Below, in pieces: positions 18,618 through 28,089 of a stretch of DNA of 64,000 nucleotides. This stretch comes from Dermatophilaceae bacterium Sec6.4 (GTDB taxonomy: Bacteria; Actinomycetota; Actinomycetes; Actinomycetales; Dermatophilaceae): NCBI GenBank assembly GCA_039636865.1, contig CP144172.1:2108001-2172000 (forward strand), given 5' to 3'. The notes beneath the pieces are model-generated. The model was given only the letters and a program-made list of their open reading frames with translations, searched no databases and was not told the origin of the DNA. How positions within the stretch are numbered: position 1 is the stretch's first letter; every line of letters starts with the position of its first letter. Position numbers and translations under genes: made by a program.

Positions 18618-19535
18618 ATGCTGACCGTGGTTGCGCTCGGCGGCAACGCACTGCTGCAGCGTGAGGACAAGCCCGACGCCGTCATCCAACGCCACCACAT
18701 CCGCGCCGCTGCCGCGTCGCTCGCACCACTGGCAGCGCAGGACCAGCTGCTCATCTGCCACGGCAACGGCCCGCAGATCGGGTTGCTCGCGATGGAGAGC
18801 GCGGACGATCCGGCGTTGAGCAGTCCCTACCCGCTGGATGCCCTCGGCGCCCAGACGCAGGGGATGATCGGATACTGGCTGGCTCAGGAGCTGCACAACG
18901 CGGGGGTGGCCCGGCCCATCATCACCGTGGTAACGCAGACGCTCGTGGATGCGGCAGACCCCGCGTTCGCCGCGCCGTCGAAGTTCATCGGTCGCGTCTA
19001 TCCCCGCGCGGAGGCTGAGCGACTGGCGGAACAACACCACTGGACGATCCGCGCCGACGGGTCGTCCTGGCGCCGCGTTGTGCCCTCCCCGCGACCACTG
19101 GGCATCGTCGAACAGGGCTGTGTGCAGAGTCTGCTCGAGACCGGAGCGGTCGTCATCTGTGCTGGTGGGGGCGGTGCACCTGTCACCCGGGACGGGTCCG
19201 GTGCACTCATGGGGGTCGAGGCAGTGGTCGACAAGGACTACGTCAGCGCTCGTATCGCCCTGGACCTCGGCGCCCAGCGCCTGCTCATCCTCACCGACGT
19301 GTCGGCCGTGATGCGCGACTTCGGCACCTCGGATGCTTCCGCGATCACGCGCCTCAGCATCGAGCAGGCAGCAGCGCTGCACTTCCCGAACGGCTCCATG
19401 GGCCCGAAGGTCGACGCGTGTGTCCAATTCACCAAAACCTCCGGTCGGCCGTCGGCCATCGGCTCGCTCACCGAGGCTGCCGCCGTTCTGCGCGGCGAGG
19501 CCGGCACCACCATCAGGGAAGAGACCACCTCATGA
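18618..19535 (+). CDS. arcC: Carbamate kinase
   Basis: 305-residue amino acid kinase-fold enzyme making ATP from carbamoyl phosphate and ADP, the energy-yielding step of arginine fermentation. Motifs: [61 protein letters not shown] and [10 protein letters not shown] near the C-terminus. It starts one base after the arcB stop and its own stop overlaps the phosphoketolase start. Length matches the roughly 310-residue family. Confidence 0.97.
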   Translation: MLTVVALGGNALLQREDKPDAVIQRHHIRAAAASLAPLAAQDQLLICHGNGPQIGLLAMESADDPALSSPYPLDALGAQTQGMIGYWLAQELHNAGVARPIITVVTQTLVDAADPAFAAPSKFIGRVYPRAEAERLAEQHHWTIRADGSSWRRVVPSPRPLGIVEQGCVQSLLETGAVVICAGGGGAPVTRDGSGALMGVEAVVDKDYVSARIALDLGAQRLLILTDVSAVMRDFGTSDASAITRLSIEQAAALHFPNGSMGPKVDACVQFTKTSGRPSAIGSLTEAAAVLRGEAGTTIREETTS

Positions 19536-21943
19536 CCACCACCATCAGACCGCAGCACTCGGCTGCCACCCCTGGCGAGAGTCCGACGCTCAGCCCGGAG
19601 TTGCTGCAGGCAATGAACGCATACTGGCGCGCGGCGAACTACCTCTCGGTCGGCCAGATCTACCTGTACAACAACCCGCTGCTGCGGCGGCCGTTGGCGC
19701 TGACCGACGTGAAACCGCTGGTGGTAGGGCACTGGGGCACCACACCGGGCCAGAACTTCATCTATGTGCACCTCAACCGGGTCATCAAGTCCGGCGACCT
19801 GAACATGATCTATGTCGCCGGGCCCGGCCACGGCGGTCCGGCGCTGGTCGCCCACACCTACCTGGAGGGCAGCTACAGCGAGATCTACCCCGACGTCAGC
19901 CAGGACGAAGCCGGGATGAAGAAACTCTTCACCCAGTTCTCTTTCCCCGGCGGGATCTCCAGTCACGTCGCCCCCACCACACCGGGTTCGATCCACGAAG
20001 GCGGCGAGCTCGGGTACTCCCTGAGCCACTCGTTCGGGGCAGTGTTCGACAACCCCGACCTGATCGTCGCGTGCGTCATCGGTGATGGCGAGGCTGAGAC
20101 CGGTCCGCTGGCCACCGCCTGGCACTCCACCAAATTCCTCAGCCCGGTCGGTGATGGTGCGGTGCTGCCGATCCTGCACCTGAACGGTTACAAGATCAGC
20201 AATCCGACCGTGCTCGCCAGGATCGAGCCGGAGGAGTTGGACCAGTTCCTACGCGGCTGCGGATGGGACCCGCGCTACGTCGAGGGCGAGGACCCGGAGA
20301 CGATGCACGAGCTGATGGCATCGGTGCTGGACGGCGCGATCGAGACCATCCAGAACATTCAGACAGCTGCTCGTACGGGCGGTAGCACCACGCGGCCGCG
20401 CTGGCCGATGATCGTGCTGCGGTCGCCAAAGGGGTGGACGGGCCCGAAGGTGGTCGACGGCCTTGCTGTGGAGGGCACTTTCCGGTCCCACCAGGTGCCA
20501 CTGCTGGTGAACGACGCGCACCCGGGTCACGTCGAGCAGCTGGACGCGTGGATGCGCAGCTACCGGCCGCAGGAGCTGTTCGACGAGGAGGGGCGACTGG
20601 TGCCCGAGCTGGCTGCCCTCGCTCCAGAGGGTCAACGGCGGATGGGCGCCAACCCGCACGCCAATGGCGGACTGCTGCTGCGCGATCTGCGGATGCCCGA
20701 CTTCCGCGAGCACGCGGTTGCGGTCCCAGTACCCGGCGCTGTGCAGGCGAAGGACACCCTCGTGCTGGGGGAGTTCCTGCGGGACGTCGTCACCCTGAAC
20801 GGACAGGAGCGCAACTTCCGGATCTTCGGTCCGGACGAGACGCTGTCCAACCAGCTCGGTGCGGTCTTCGAGGTCACCGACCGGCAGTGGGAGGCCCGCA
20901 CCGTAGAGAACGACGAGTGGCTGGCCCCTCAGGGCAGGGTGCTCGATTCGATGCTGTCCGAGCACCAGTCGCAGGGATGGCTCGAGGGCTACCTCCTGAC
21001 AGGTAGACACGGACTGTTCAACTGTTACGAGGCGTTCATCCACATCGTTGACTCGATGTTCAACCAGCATGCGAAATGGCTGAAGATCACCAAGGACCTG
21101 CCGTGGCGACGCGATATTTCATCGCTGAACTACCTGCTGGCCTCGCACGTCTGGCAGCAGGACCACAACGGCTTCACCCACCAGGACCCCGGATTCCTGG
21201 ACCACGTGGTGAACAAGAAGGCCGACATCGTGCGGGTCTACCTACCGCCGGACGCGAACTGCCTGCTGTCGGTCGCCGACCACTGCCTGCGCAGCCGGCA
21301 CTACGTCAATGTGATTGTTGCCGGAAAGCGCGATATGCCGCAGTGGCTGACCATGGCGCAAGCGGAGGTGCACTGCACCGAAGGCATCGGCATCTGGGAG
21401 TGGGCGGGCAACGACCGCGGCAGTGAGCCGGACGTCGTGCTGGCCTGCTGCGGTGACACGCCGACCCTGGAGGTGCTGGCCGCCGTCACGATCCTGCGCG
21501 AGCACCTGCCGCAGCTGAAGGTGCGGGTCGTGAACGTGGTCGACCTGATGAAGCTGCAGTCCGCCAGCGAACACCCACACGGGCTGTCCGATGCGGACTT
21601 CGACGCGTTGTTCACCCGCGACAAGCACATCGTCTTCGCCTTCCACGGCTATCCCACCCTGATCCACCGCCTAACCTACCGCCGCACCAACCGCAACATG
21701 CACGTGCGCGGATACGTCGAGGAAGGCACCATCACCACGACATTCGATATGCGGGTGCAGAACCGGCTCGACCGGTTCCACCTCGTGCAGGACGTCCTGG
21801 AACGGCTGCCGCAACTCGGGGCAACCGGGGACTACCTCAAGCAGACGATGGCCGACAAGCTCGTCCAGCACAATCTCTATATCAACCAGCACGGCCAGGA
21901 TCTACCCGAGATCCGCGACTGGACCTGGACGTCGCTGCAGTGA
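19532..21943 (+). CDS. xfp: Phosphoketolase (xylulose 5-phosphate/fructose 6-phosphate)
   Basis: 803-residue thiamine-diphosphate enzyme splitting xylulose 5-phosphate or fructose 6-phosphate with phosphate to acetyl phosphate and an aldose phosphate. Family motifs: [59 protein letters not shown], thiamine-binding [22 protein letters not shown] and [15 protein letters not shown]. Translation is coupled to arcC by ATGA. Acetyl phosphate can yield ATP through acetate kinase, so this adds an oxygen-independent ATP source. No ackA gene is in the window. Confidence 0.97.
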   Translation: MTTTIRPQHSAATPGESPTLSPELLQAMNAYWRAANYLSVGQIYLYNNPLLRRPLALTDVKPLVVGHWGTTPGQNFIYVHLNRVIKSGDLNMIYVAGPGHGGPALVAHTYLEGSYSEIYPDVSQDEAGMKKLFTQFSFPGGISSHVAPTTPGSIHEGGELGYSLSHSFGAVFDNPDLIVACVIGDGEAETGPLATAWHSTKFLSPVGDGAVLPILHLNGYKISNPTVLARIEPEELDQFLRGCGWDPRYVEGEDPETMHELMASVLDGAIETIQNIQTAARTGGSTTRPRWPMIVLRSPKGWTGPKVVDGLAVEGTFRSHQVPLLVNDAHPGHVEQLDAWMRSYRPQELFDEEGRLVPELAALAPEGQRRMGANPHANGGLLLRDLRMPDFREHAVAVPVPGAVQAKDTLVLGEFLRDVVTLNGQERNFRIFGPDETLSNQLGAVFEVTDRQWEARTVENDEWLAPQGRVLDSMLSEHQSQGWLEGYLLTGRHGLFNCYEAFIHIVDSMFNQHAKWLKITKDLPWRRDISSLNYLLASHVWQQDHNGFTHQDPGFLDHVVNKKADIVRVYLPPDANCLLSVADHCLRSRHYVNVIVAGKRDMPQWLTMAQAEVHCTEGIGIWEWAGNDRGSEPDVVLACCGDTPTLEVLAAVTILREHLPQLKVRVVNVVDLMKLQSASEHPHGLSDADFDALFTRDKHIVFAFHGYPTLIHRLTYRRTNRNMHVRGYVEEGTITTTFDMRVQNRLDRFHLVQDVLERLPQLGATGDYLKQTMADKLVQHNLYINQHGQDLPEIRDWTWTSLQ

Positions 21944-22974
21944 GCACCCCCAGTGCGTCATCGCAGTCTGCTGACATGTATTGGCTGGTGGCCGCCGCGC
22001 ATGCACTGGTCGCTGGCGACAGGGGACTGCTCGCGGCCGATGAATCCATTCCCACCTGCAACAGACGATTCGCCCGGCTGGGCATCGCGCAGGACGAACC
22101 CGCCCGCCGCGCCTACCGCGAGATGATCGTGACAACTCCCGGTCTTGGTGACTTCATCAGCGGGGTCATCCTGTGCGATGAGACCATCCGGGAGGCCACC
22201 AGCGACAGCGTCCCGTTCCTGGAGGTGTTGGCCAACGCGGCAATCCTGGCAGGAATCAAGGTGGACCTCGGTGCGAAACCGTTGACCGGCCATCCTGGGG
22301 AGAAGGTGACCGAGGGGCTGGACGGACTGCGGGAGCGACTGGTCGAGTACGCCGCCATGGGTGCGCGCTTCGCGAAATGGCGGGCCGTTTTCGGTATCGG
22401 CGACGCGATCCCGAGCCGAGCGTGCATCGAGGCGAATGCGCAGGCACTCGCGCGCTACGCGTCCCTGTGCCAGGAGGGTGGTCTGGTGCCCATCGTGGAG
22501 GCTGAGGTGCTGATGGCCGGTGACCACTCGCTGGCTGAATGCGACCGGACCACCGAGGCGGTGCTGCGAGAGGTCTTCGCCCAACTTCGTGCCGAGGGGG
22601 TGGTGCTGGAGGCGATGCTGCTCAAACCCAACATGGTCATCTCCGGTGCGGACTACCCGGTCCAACAGCCGGCTGATTCCGTGGCCGCAGCGACCCTTGA
22701 CTGCCTGCGGGAGGTGGTGCCGGCCGCCGTCGCAGGTATCGCGTTCCTGTCCGGTGGGCAGACCGGCGACCTCGCAACCGCCCGGTTGGCGGCAATGAAC
22801 GCCCCTGGACTGACCCCGGCGCCATGGCCGCTCGCATTCTCGTTCGGCCGCGCTATTCAAGAACCGGCACTCACCATCTGGGGCGGCGACGACGCCCAGG
22901 TGAGGAGGGCGCAACAAGCCCTCCTTCAGCGGGCCGGTTCCAATCGCGATGCACGCCGAGGGATACATCAATGA
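21940..22974 (+). CDS. fba: Class I fructose-bisphosphate aldolase
   Basis: 344-residue Schiff-base aldolase splitting fructose 1,6-bisphosphate to dihydroxyacetone phosphate and glyceraldehyde 3-phosphate. [15 protein letters not shown] is the class I N-terminal motif. [10 protein letters not shown] and [13 protein letters not shown] hold the catalytic lysines. [19 protein letters not shown] is the phosphate-binding loop, and [17 protein letters not shown] is also diagnostic. The start is GTG in a GTGA overlap with the phosphoketolase stop. Class I aldolases need no metal; most actinobacteria use class II, so this is probably a supplementary, condition-specific enzyme supplying substrate to the GAPDH at the start of the window. 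Confidence 0.95.
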   Translation: MSTPSASSQSADMYWLVAAAHALVAGDRGLLAADESIPTCNRRFARLGIAQDEPARRAYREMIVTTPGLGDFISGVILCDETIREATSDSVPFLEVLANAAILAGIKVDLGAKPLTGHPGEKVTEGLDGLRERLVEYAAMGARFAKWRAVFGIGDAIPSRACIEANAQALARYASLCQEGGLVPIVEAEVLMAGDHSLAECDRTTEAVLREVFAQLRAEGVVLEAMLLKPNMVISGADYPVQQPADSVAAATLDCLREVVPAAVAGIAFLSGGQTGDLATARLAAMNAPGLTPAPWPLAFSFGRAIQEPALTIWGGDDAQVRRAQQALLQRAGSNRDARRGIHQ

Positions 22975-25502
22975 GCACCCATTTAGCCGACCCCTCCGCC
23001 AGCACGGCGTCTGGCAGTACACCCGACCTGAAGAAGATACCCATAGCCGAGGTCGAGAAGCAGCTCGACTGCACCTCGGACGGGCTGACCAAGGCTGAGG
23101 CGACGAAGCGCCTGGCCACATACGGCCCGAACGAGATTGCCGAGCACAAGACCAACCCGCTGCTCAAGTTCCTGTCTTATTTCTGGGGCCCGATCCCATG
23201 GATGATAGAAATTGCGGTAATCCTGTCCGGTGCCGTGGGGCACTGGCCCGATTTCTTCATCATCCTGGTACTGCTGTTTGCCAACGCATTGGTGGGATTT
23301 ACCGAGGAGCGCCAGGCCGGTAGCGCGATCGAGGCGCTGAAAGCCAAGCTCGCGATCAACGCGCGCGTACGACGCGACGGCAAGTGGAGCACTCCCGCTG
23401 CCCGCGAGTTGGTGCCAGGCGACGTGATCCGGCTGCGCCTTGGTGACGTCGTACCCGCCGATGCCCGGTTGCTGGACGGGGATGAGATCGAAGTCGATCA
23501 GTCCGCCCTCACGGGGGAGTCACTACCCACGACATGTGCTGCAGGGGACGCGGTCTTTTCCGGATCGATCATCCGCCGCGGCGAGATCGGCGCGTTGGTC
23601 TACGCCACCGGCACGCACACCTACTTCGGCGAGACGGCCGAGCTGGTGCAGGACGCGCATACGGTCAGCCACTTCCAGAAGGCCGTCCTCAAGATCGGCA
23701 ACTACCTCATCATCCTTGCGGTCGCCCTGGTCAGCGTGATCGTGGTCGTTGCGGTCCTGCGGGGCGACAAGATTCTGACCACACTTCAATTCGCGCTGGT
23801 GCTTACCGTCGCCGCGATCCCTGTTGCAATGCCGACCGTGCTGTCGGTCACGATGGCGGTCGGTGCCCGGTTGCTGGCCAAGCAGAAGGCCATCGTCAGC
23901 AAGCTCGTCGCGATCGAAGAGCTCGCCGGCGTCGACATCCTGTGCGCGGACAAGACCGGCACCCTGACACAGAACTCCCTGACCCTCGGTGACCCGTTCA
24001 GCGTCGGCGACATGGCGCCCGCTGACGTGATCCTTGCGGGTGCGCTGGCTTCCCGCGGCGACAATGACGACCCGATCGACCTTGCGGTACTGGGCGGACT
24101 GCAGGATGAGACGAGCCTGGACAAGTACACCGTGACCCACTTCGAGCCGTTCGATCCAGTGCACAAACGCACCGAAGCCACGGTCACCGACGCCGACGGA
24201 TCGACGCTCAAGGTCAGCAAGGGCGCTCCGCAGGTCATCCTTGCGCTCGCCGACACCGACTCCACCACGACCGCATCGATCAAACCGGCCGTCGATACGG
24301 CGGTGAACGACTTCGCTGCCCGCGGCTTCCGTTCGCTGGGGGTGGCGCGATCAGACGGTGACGGTCCGTGGCGGATGCTCGGCGTGCTGCCGCTGTTCGA
24401 CCCGCCCCGTACAGATGCGAAAGAAACCATCGCGACTGCGCGGTCGATGGGCGTGACCGTCAAGATGGTCACCGGCGACGCGATCGCGATTGCCAAGGAG
24501 ACAGCGTCCAAAGTCGGTCTCGGCACCAAGATTCTGGACGCGGCAGGGCTGGGCGACGTGAAAAAGAAGGAAACGCCGCAGGTGGCCGAATCGATCGAGG
24601 TCGCAGATGGATTCGCTCAGGTCTTCCCCGAGCACAAGTACCACATCATCGACGTCCTGCAGCAGCGTGGACACATCGTCGGGATGACCGGCGACGGGGT
24701 CAATGATGCGCCCGCGCTGAAGAAGGCCGACTGCGGTATCGCTGTGTCCGGGGCGACCGATGCTGCGCGCGCTGCTGCCGCGATCGTGCTGCTCACCCCC
24801 GGCCTGTCGGTGATCGTCGACGCGATCAAGGAGAGCCGCAAGATCTTCCAGCGGATGAACTCCTACGCGATGTACCGCATCGCGGAGACCCTGCGGGTGC
24901 TGCTGTTCATGACGGTGGCGATTCTCGTCTTCAACTTCTACCCGGTCACCGCAATCATGATCGTGATGCTCGCGCTGCTCAACGACGGCGCGATCTTGTC
25001 GATCGCCTATGACAACGTGCACTACCGGATGAAACCCGAAGCCTGGAACATGCGCGTCGTGCTGGGCATCTCCACGGTGTTGGGAGTCGTCGGCCCGATT
25101 GCCGCTTTCGGGCTTTTCTACCTCGGCGACAAGGTCTTCGATCTGGGGCACCCGCGGTTGCAGACCATGATGTATCTGATGCTGTCCGTCGCCGGACACC
25201 TGACGATCTTCCTGACCCGCACCCGCGGCCCGTTCTGGTCGATCCGCCCGGCGCGCATCCTGCTCTTCGCCGTCCTCGGCACCCAGGCCATCGCCACCCT
25301 CATCGCCGTCTACGGGTTGTTCATGCACCCGCTCGGTTGGGGTTGGGCAGCCTTCGTATGGGGTTACGCCATCATCTGGGCGCTACTCAGCGACCGGATC
25401 AAACTGGTCGCCTACCGCGTCTTGGACCGCACGGGCGCTCCCGATCAGCACACGGCGTCCGATACCGATCTCGCCCACCCTGACGGTGTTCGCGTCGGTT
25501 GA
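22971..25502 (+). CDS. Plasma-membrane proton-efflux P-type ATPase (P3A)
   Basis: 843-residue P3A ATPase, the family of fungal and plant H+-ATPases. Visible motifs: GLTKAEATKRLATYGPNEI at the N-terminus, an actuator DQSALTGESLP, the phosphorylation site DKTGTLTQ with Asp327, KMVTGDAIAIAKET, and the hinge MTGDGVNDAPALKKADCGIAV. About ten membrane segments are present, including PVAMPTVLSVTMAVGARLL in segment 4. It is the last gene of the arc operon, overlapping fba by ATGA. It would use ATP from arginine and phosphoketolase metabolism to expel protons, sustaining pH and membrane potential. No obvious C-terminal autoinhibitory domain. Confidence 0.95.
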   Translation: MSTHLADPSASTASGSTPDLKKIPIAEVEKQLDCTSDGLTKAEATKRLATYGPNEIAEHKTNPLLKFLSYFWGPIPWMIEIAVILSGAVGHWPDFFIILVLLFANALVGFTEERQAGSAIEALKAKLAINARVRRDGKWSTPAARELVPGDVIRLRLGDVVPADARLLDGDEIEVDQSALTGESLPTTCAAGDAVFSGSIIRRGEIGALVYATGTHTYFGETAELVQDAHTVSHFQKAVLKIGNYLIILAVALVSVIVVVAVLRGDKILTTLQFALVLTVAAIPVAMPTVLSVTMAVGARLLAKQKAIVSKLVAIEELAGVDILCADKTGTLTQNSLTLGDPFSVGDMAPADVILAGALASRGDNDDPIDLAVLGGLQDETSLDKYTVTHFEPFDPVHKRTEATVTDADGSTLKVSKGAPQVILALADTDSTTTASIKPAVDTAVNDFAARGFRSLGVARSDGDGPWRMLGVLPLFDPPRTDAKETIATARSMGVTVKMVTGDAIAIAKETASKVGLGTKILDAAGLGDVKKKETPQVAESIEVADGFAQVFPEHKYHIIDVLQQRGHIVGMTGDGVNDAPALKKADCGIAVSGATDAARAAAAIVLLTPGLSVIVDAIKESRKIFQRMNSYAMYRIAETLRVLLFMTVAILVFNFYPVTAIMIVMLALLNDGAILSIAYDNVHYRMKPEAWNMRVVLGISTVLGVVGPIAAFGLFYLGDKVFDLGHPRLQTMMYLMLSVAGHLTIFLTRTRGPFWSIRPARILLFAVLGTQAIATLIAVYGLFMHPLGWGWAAFVWGYAIIWALLSDRIKLVAYRVLDRTGAPDQHTASDTDLAHPDGVRVG

Positions 25503-25522
25503 CGGTGCCTGAACACCGTCAA
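25499..25522. terminator. Hairpin ending the arc operon
   Basis: A perfect 9-base inverted repeat, TTGACGGTG and CACCGTCAA with a six-base loop, overlaps the ATPase stop. It precedes the convergent nitroreductase gene's end. No T-tract follows; it may act in both directions. Confidence 0.55.
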
Positions 25523-25537
25523 CCGTGCTGAACGCCG

Positions 25538-26248
25538 TCACCGTCCAGGAACGCGAGGAATGCCCGTGTCAGGGCTGAATCCGAGCGCTGCCAGTTGTGG
25601 CTGTTCGCGCAGGCTGCGTTTGAGCTCGGCGAACCCGGGGAAGCTGGCCAGTGCGACCACGTGATCCCACAGCTGGCCGGCCTGCTCCTCGGCCGGCAGT
25701 CGGCTGATGACGGGACCGAAGAAGGCCACGCCTGCGGGGGGCTCGAAGTGGATGATCGGCGTGCCCACGTCTTTGCCCGTCAAGGCCAGCCCCTCGTCGC
25801 CTTCTGTGCGGATCTGCTCGTCCCACGACTCGTCATCCAGGGCGTCGGTCAGTCCGATCGGCAGACCCGCCTCGGCGAGGATCGGCTCCACGAAAGCCCG
25901 TGACCCGCGCCGTTGATGAAGGTCGCGCTGGGTCTCGTGGTCATCGGCGGGGGCGGTGTCGAAGATGTGTGCTCCGAAAGCGGCGTACAGCGGCCCCATC
26001 GCCTCTCGCCCGTGTTCGGCTCGTGCCCGTGCGGCTACCCGCAGCAACCGCAGGCCAGCGGTATGTCCGGCGTCGTACTCGGGTGGGAAGTGCGCGTCGT
26101 AATCGACCGCGGCGTTGATCAGACGTAATGAGATGAATCGCCAGTCCACGGTGTAGTCACGCTGGGACTGCACCTGGCGCACCCACTTGCTGGTCATCCA
26201 GGCGAAGGGGCATACGGGGTCGAAGTAGAAATTGATGTCTGCATCCAT
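25538..26248 (-). CDS. DsbA-fold mycothiol-dependent nitroreductase-like protein
   Basis: 236-residue thioredoxin-fold protein of the DsbA/2-hydroxychromene-2-carboxylate isomerase-like group. FDPVCPFAWMTSKW at residues 9-22 holds the Cys-Pro-Phe-Ala active motif (a single cysteine). GTPIIHFEPP is the cis-proline loop, and helical insertion sequences occupy 60-150. It resembles Rv2466c, a mycothiol-dependent reductase that protects against oxidants and activates nitro-prodrugs. Mycothiol dependence implies an actinobacterium. It is divergent from the HAD gene across about 85 bases. Confidence 0.88.
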   Translation of the reverse strand: MDADINFYFDPVCPFAWMTSKWVRQVQSQRDYTVDWRFISLRLINAAVDYDAHFPPEYDAGHTAGLRLLRVAARARAEHGREAMGPLYAAFGAHIFDTAPADDHETQRDLHQRRGSRAFVEPILAEAGLPIGLTDALDDESWDEQIRTEGDEGLALTGKDVGTPIIHFEPPAGVAFFGPVISRLPAEEQAGQLWDHVVALASFPGFAELKRSLREQPQLAALGFSPDTGIPRVPGR

Positions 26249-26332
26249 TCCTTCACCCTAAGGTCGATACCGAGGCGAGTTGTGCTTCTTCGTCTGCTCG
26301 GGACGTGCCCTTCACCATGACCAGGAGCATCC

Positions 26333-27049
26333 ATGCATGAACCGCGATCCACGTCTGGCCACCCCGTCGAACTGCGCGGTTCCCGTCGCCCGCAACTGCT
26401 GATCTTCGATGTCAACGAGACGCTCTCCGACCTGGCGCCACTCGGCGCACGTTTCGTTCAGCTAGGGCTACCCGAGCATTCAGCCGGTACCTGGTTCGCC
26501 GGTCTGTTGCGTGACGGGTTCGCGTTGACCGCAGCCGGTGCGAGCGCACCGTTCGCCCAGATTGCCGCGGAATCGCTACGGGTTCTGCTCGGTGCGCACC
26601 AGCTGAACCGCGGACTGGAAGAGGCCGTCGGGCACGTCATGCACGGGTTCGCCGACCTGGGCGTGCACGCCGACGTCCCGGCCGGGTTGACTGCGTTGGC
26701 CCAGCTGGATGTTCGCGTCGTGACACTCAGCAACGGCTCGACGGCCGTGGCCGAGGAACTGCTGAGCGCGGCGGGCGTACGTCATCACTTCGAACGGCTG
26801 CTCTCTGTGCAGGACGCCGGCGCATGGAAGCCCGACTCCCGCTCCTACGCCTACGCGCTGCGGCAATGCCAGGTCGACCCATTGGATGCCATGCTCGTAG
26901 CAGTCCACCCCTGGGATACTGACGGAGCCCGCAGAGCCGGTCTGTCCAGCGCCTGGATCAACCGCAGCGCTGATCGGTACCCCGCGTACTTCCTTGCCCC
27001 TGACGTGGAAGCCGACTCGATAATCAGCCTGGTCGAGCAACTGCACTGA
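26333..27049 (+). CDS. Haloacid dehalogenase type II-like hydrolase
   Basis: 238-residue HAD-superfamily protein. LLIFDVNETLSDL at residues 22-34 carries the nucleophilic Asp in the DVNET form typical of type II 2-haloacid dehalogenases. VVTLSNGS is motif II, AWKPDSRSY holds the motif III lysine, and VAVHPWDTDGARRAGL is motif IV. It might dehalogenate 2-haloacids or act on small phosphate esters; the substrate is not shown. AGGAG lies five bases before the ATG. Confidence 0.88.
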   Translation: MHEPRSTSGHPVELRGSRRPQLLIFDVNETLSDLAPLGARFVQLGLPEHSAGTWFAGLLRDGFALTAAGASAPFAQIAAESLRVLLGAHQLNRGLEEAVGHVMHGFADLGVHADVPAGLTALAQLDVRVVTLSNGSTAVAEELLSAAGVRHHFERLLSVQDAGAWKPDSRSYAYALRQCQVDPLDAMLVAVHPWDTDGARRAGLSSAWINRSADRYPAYFLAPDVEADSIISLVEQLH

Positions 27050-27157
27050 CACGCACCAATCACCGCAGCAGACCGCTCAACTCAGGGCGCGATAGTGCCC
27101 GCTGGTTCTTCTGCTCGCGGGTCGTTGACATTGCTGGTTTCAGACGGGTCTGCTGTG

Positions 27158-27171
27158 GGGCCTTTTGGCCC
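27158..27171. promoter_or_regulatory. Dos-box-like palindrome before the ABC exporter
   Basis: GGGCCTTTTGGCCC is a perfect 14-base palindrome fitting GGGnCnTTnGnCCC, about 126 bases before the original ABC ATPase start at 27297. It could instead be a small hairpin behind the HAD gene. The rest of 27050-27296 shows nothing further. Confidence 0.4.
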
Positions 27172-27296
27172 TTACGGCGGCGATGGTGCGCATTTAGCGT
27201 CTTCAGTAGGGAAGTGCGTCCTCAGATCGCTCCGGGTGACGTGCCCGCCACACGACATACGGTCTGCCTCCTCGCGGGCCTGTTCTGGAGTCCCGA

Positions 27297-28088
27297 ATGA
27301 CGATCACCCGAGAACGCAGTTCAGCTGAGATCGATGCCCTGACTGATGGGGACGCGGTGGCGCGGGCTGAGCATCTGTGCAAGGTCTATGGGGTGGGCGA
27401 TGCGTAGGTCGTGGCCCTGGACGATGTCACGGTGGAGTTCGGTCGTGGCCGGCTTACTGCGATCATGGGCCCGTCGGGGTCGGGTAAGTCCACGCTGATG
27501 CACTGTATGGCAGCGCTGGATGCGCCGACGTCGGGTCAGGTGATCATCGACGGTGTCGATATCCGGGGTCTGAAGGACAAGGCGCTGACGATGTTGCGTC
27601 GCGACCGGCTCGGGTTCGTATTCCAGGCCTACAACCTGGTGCCGACTCTGACGGCGCGCGAGAATATCACCCTGCCGGTCGATATCGCGGGCGCGAAACT
27701 CGACAGCGCCTGGTTCGACACGGTCGTGGATACCCTCGGTATTGAAGATCGGCTGACGCACCGGCCGGGTGAGTTGTCCGGTGGACAGCAGCAACGGGTC
27801 GCCTGCGCGCGTGCCCTGGTACGTCGACCTGCGATCGTGTTCGCCGACGAACCGACCGGCAACCTGGATTCTGCTGCGGGCGCGGAGATCCTGGCGTTCC
27901 TGCGTCGCTCGGTCGACGACTTCGGGCAGAGCATCGTGATGGTTACCCACGACCCGGTCGCGGCGTCGTTTGCCGACCGGGTGCTCTTCCTCGTCGACGG
28001 TCGCATTGTTGATGAGATCCTCGCCCCGACGACCACGTCGGTCCTGGAGCGGATGAAGAGCTTCGAGCTCGCCCGCCGGAAGGCCTGA
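27297..28088 (+). pseudogene. ABC exporter ATPase with an in-frame amber codon
   Basis: MacB/LolD-type ATP-binding subunit. Starting at ATG 27297 (GGAG six bases before), the frame reads a normal N-terminal region with the A-loop (CKVYGVGDA), then TAG at 27405-27407 where glutamine (CAG) is expected, then VVALDDVTVEFGRG in the same frame. Downstream all motifs are intact: GPSGSGKST (Walker A), LSGGQQQRVACARAL (signature), IVFADEPTGNLD (Walker B) and VTHD. Translation could restart at GTG 27411 without a good ribosome-binding site, giving 225 residues lacking the A-loop. A single-base sequencing error is the alternative. It is followed two bases later by its permease. Confidence 0.75.
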
Positions 28089-28089
28089 G

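Noticed and set aside
26311..26326. GGGACGTGCCC near the nitroreductase/HAD promoters as a Dos box
   Set aside because: Arms are three bases too close for the DosR core spacing.
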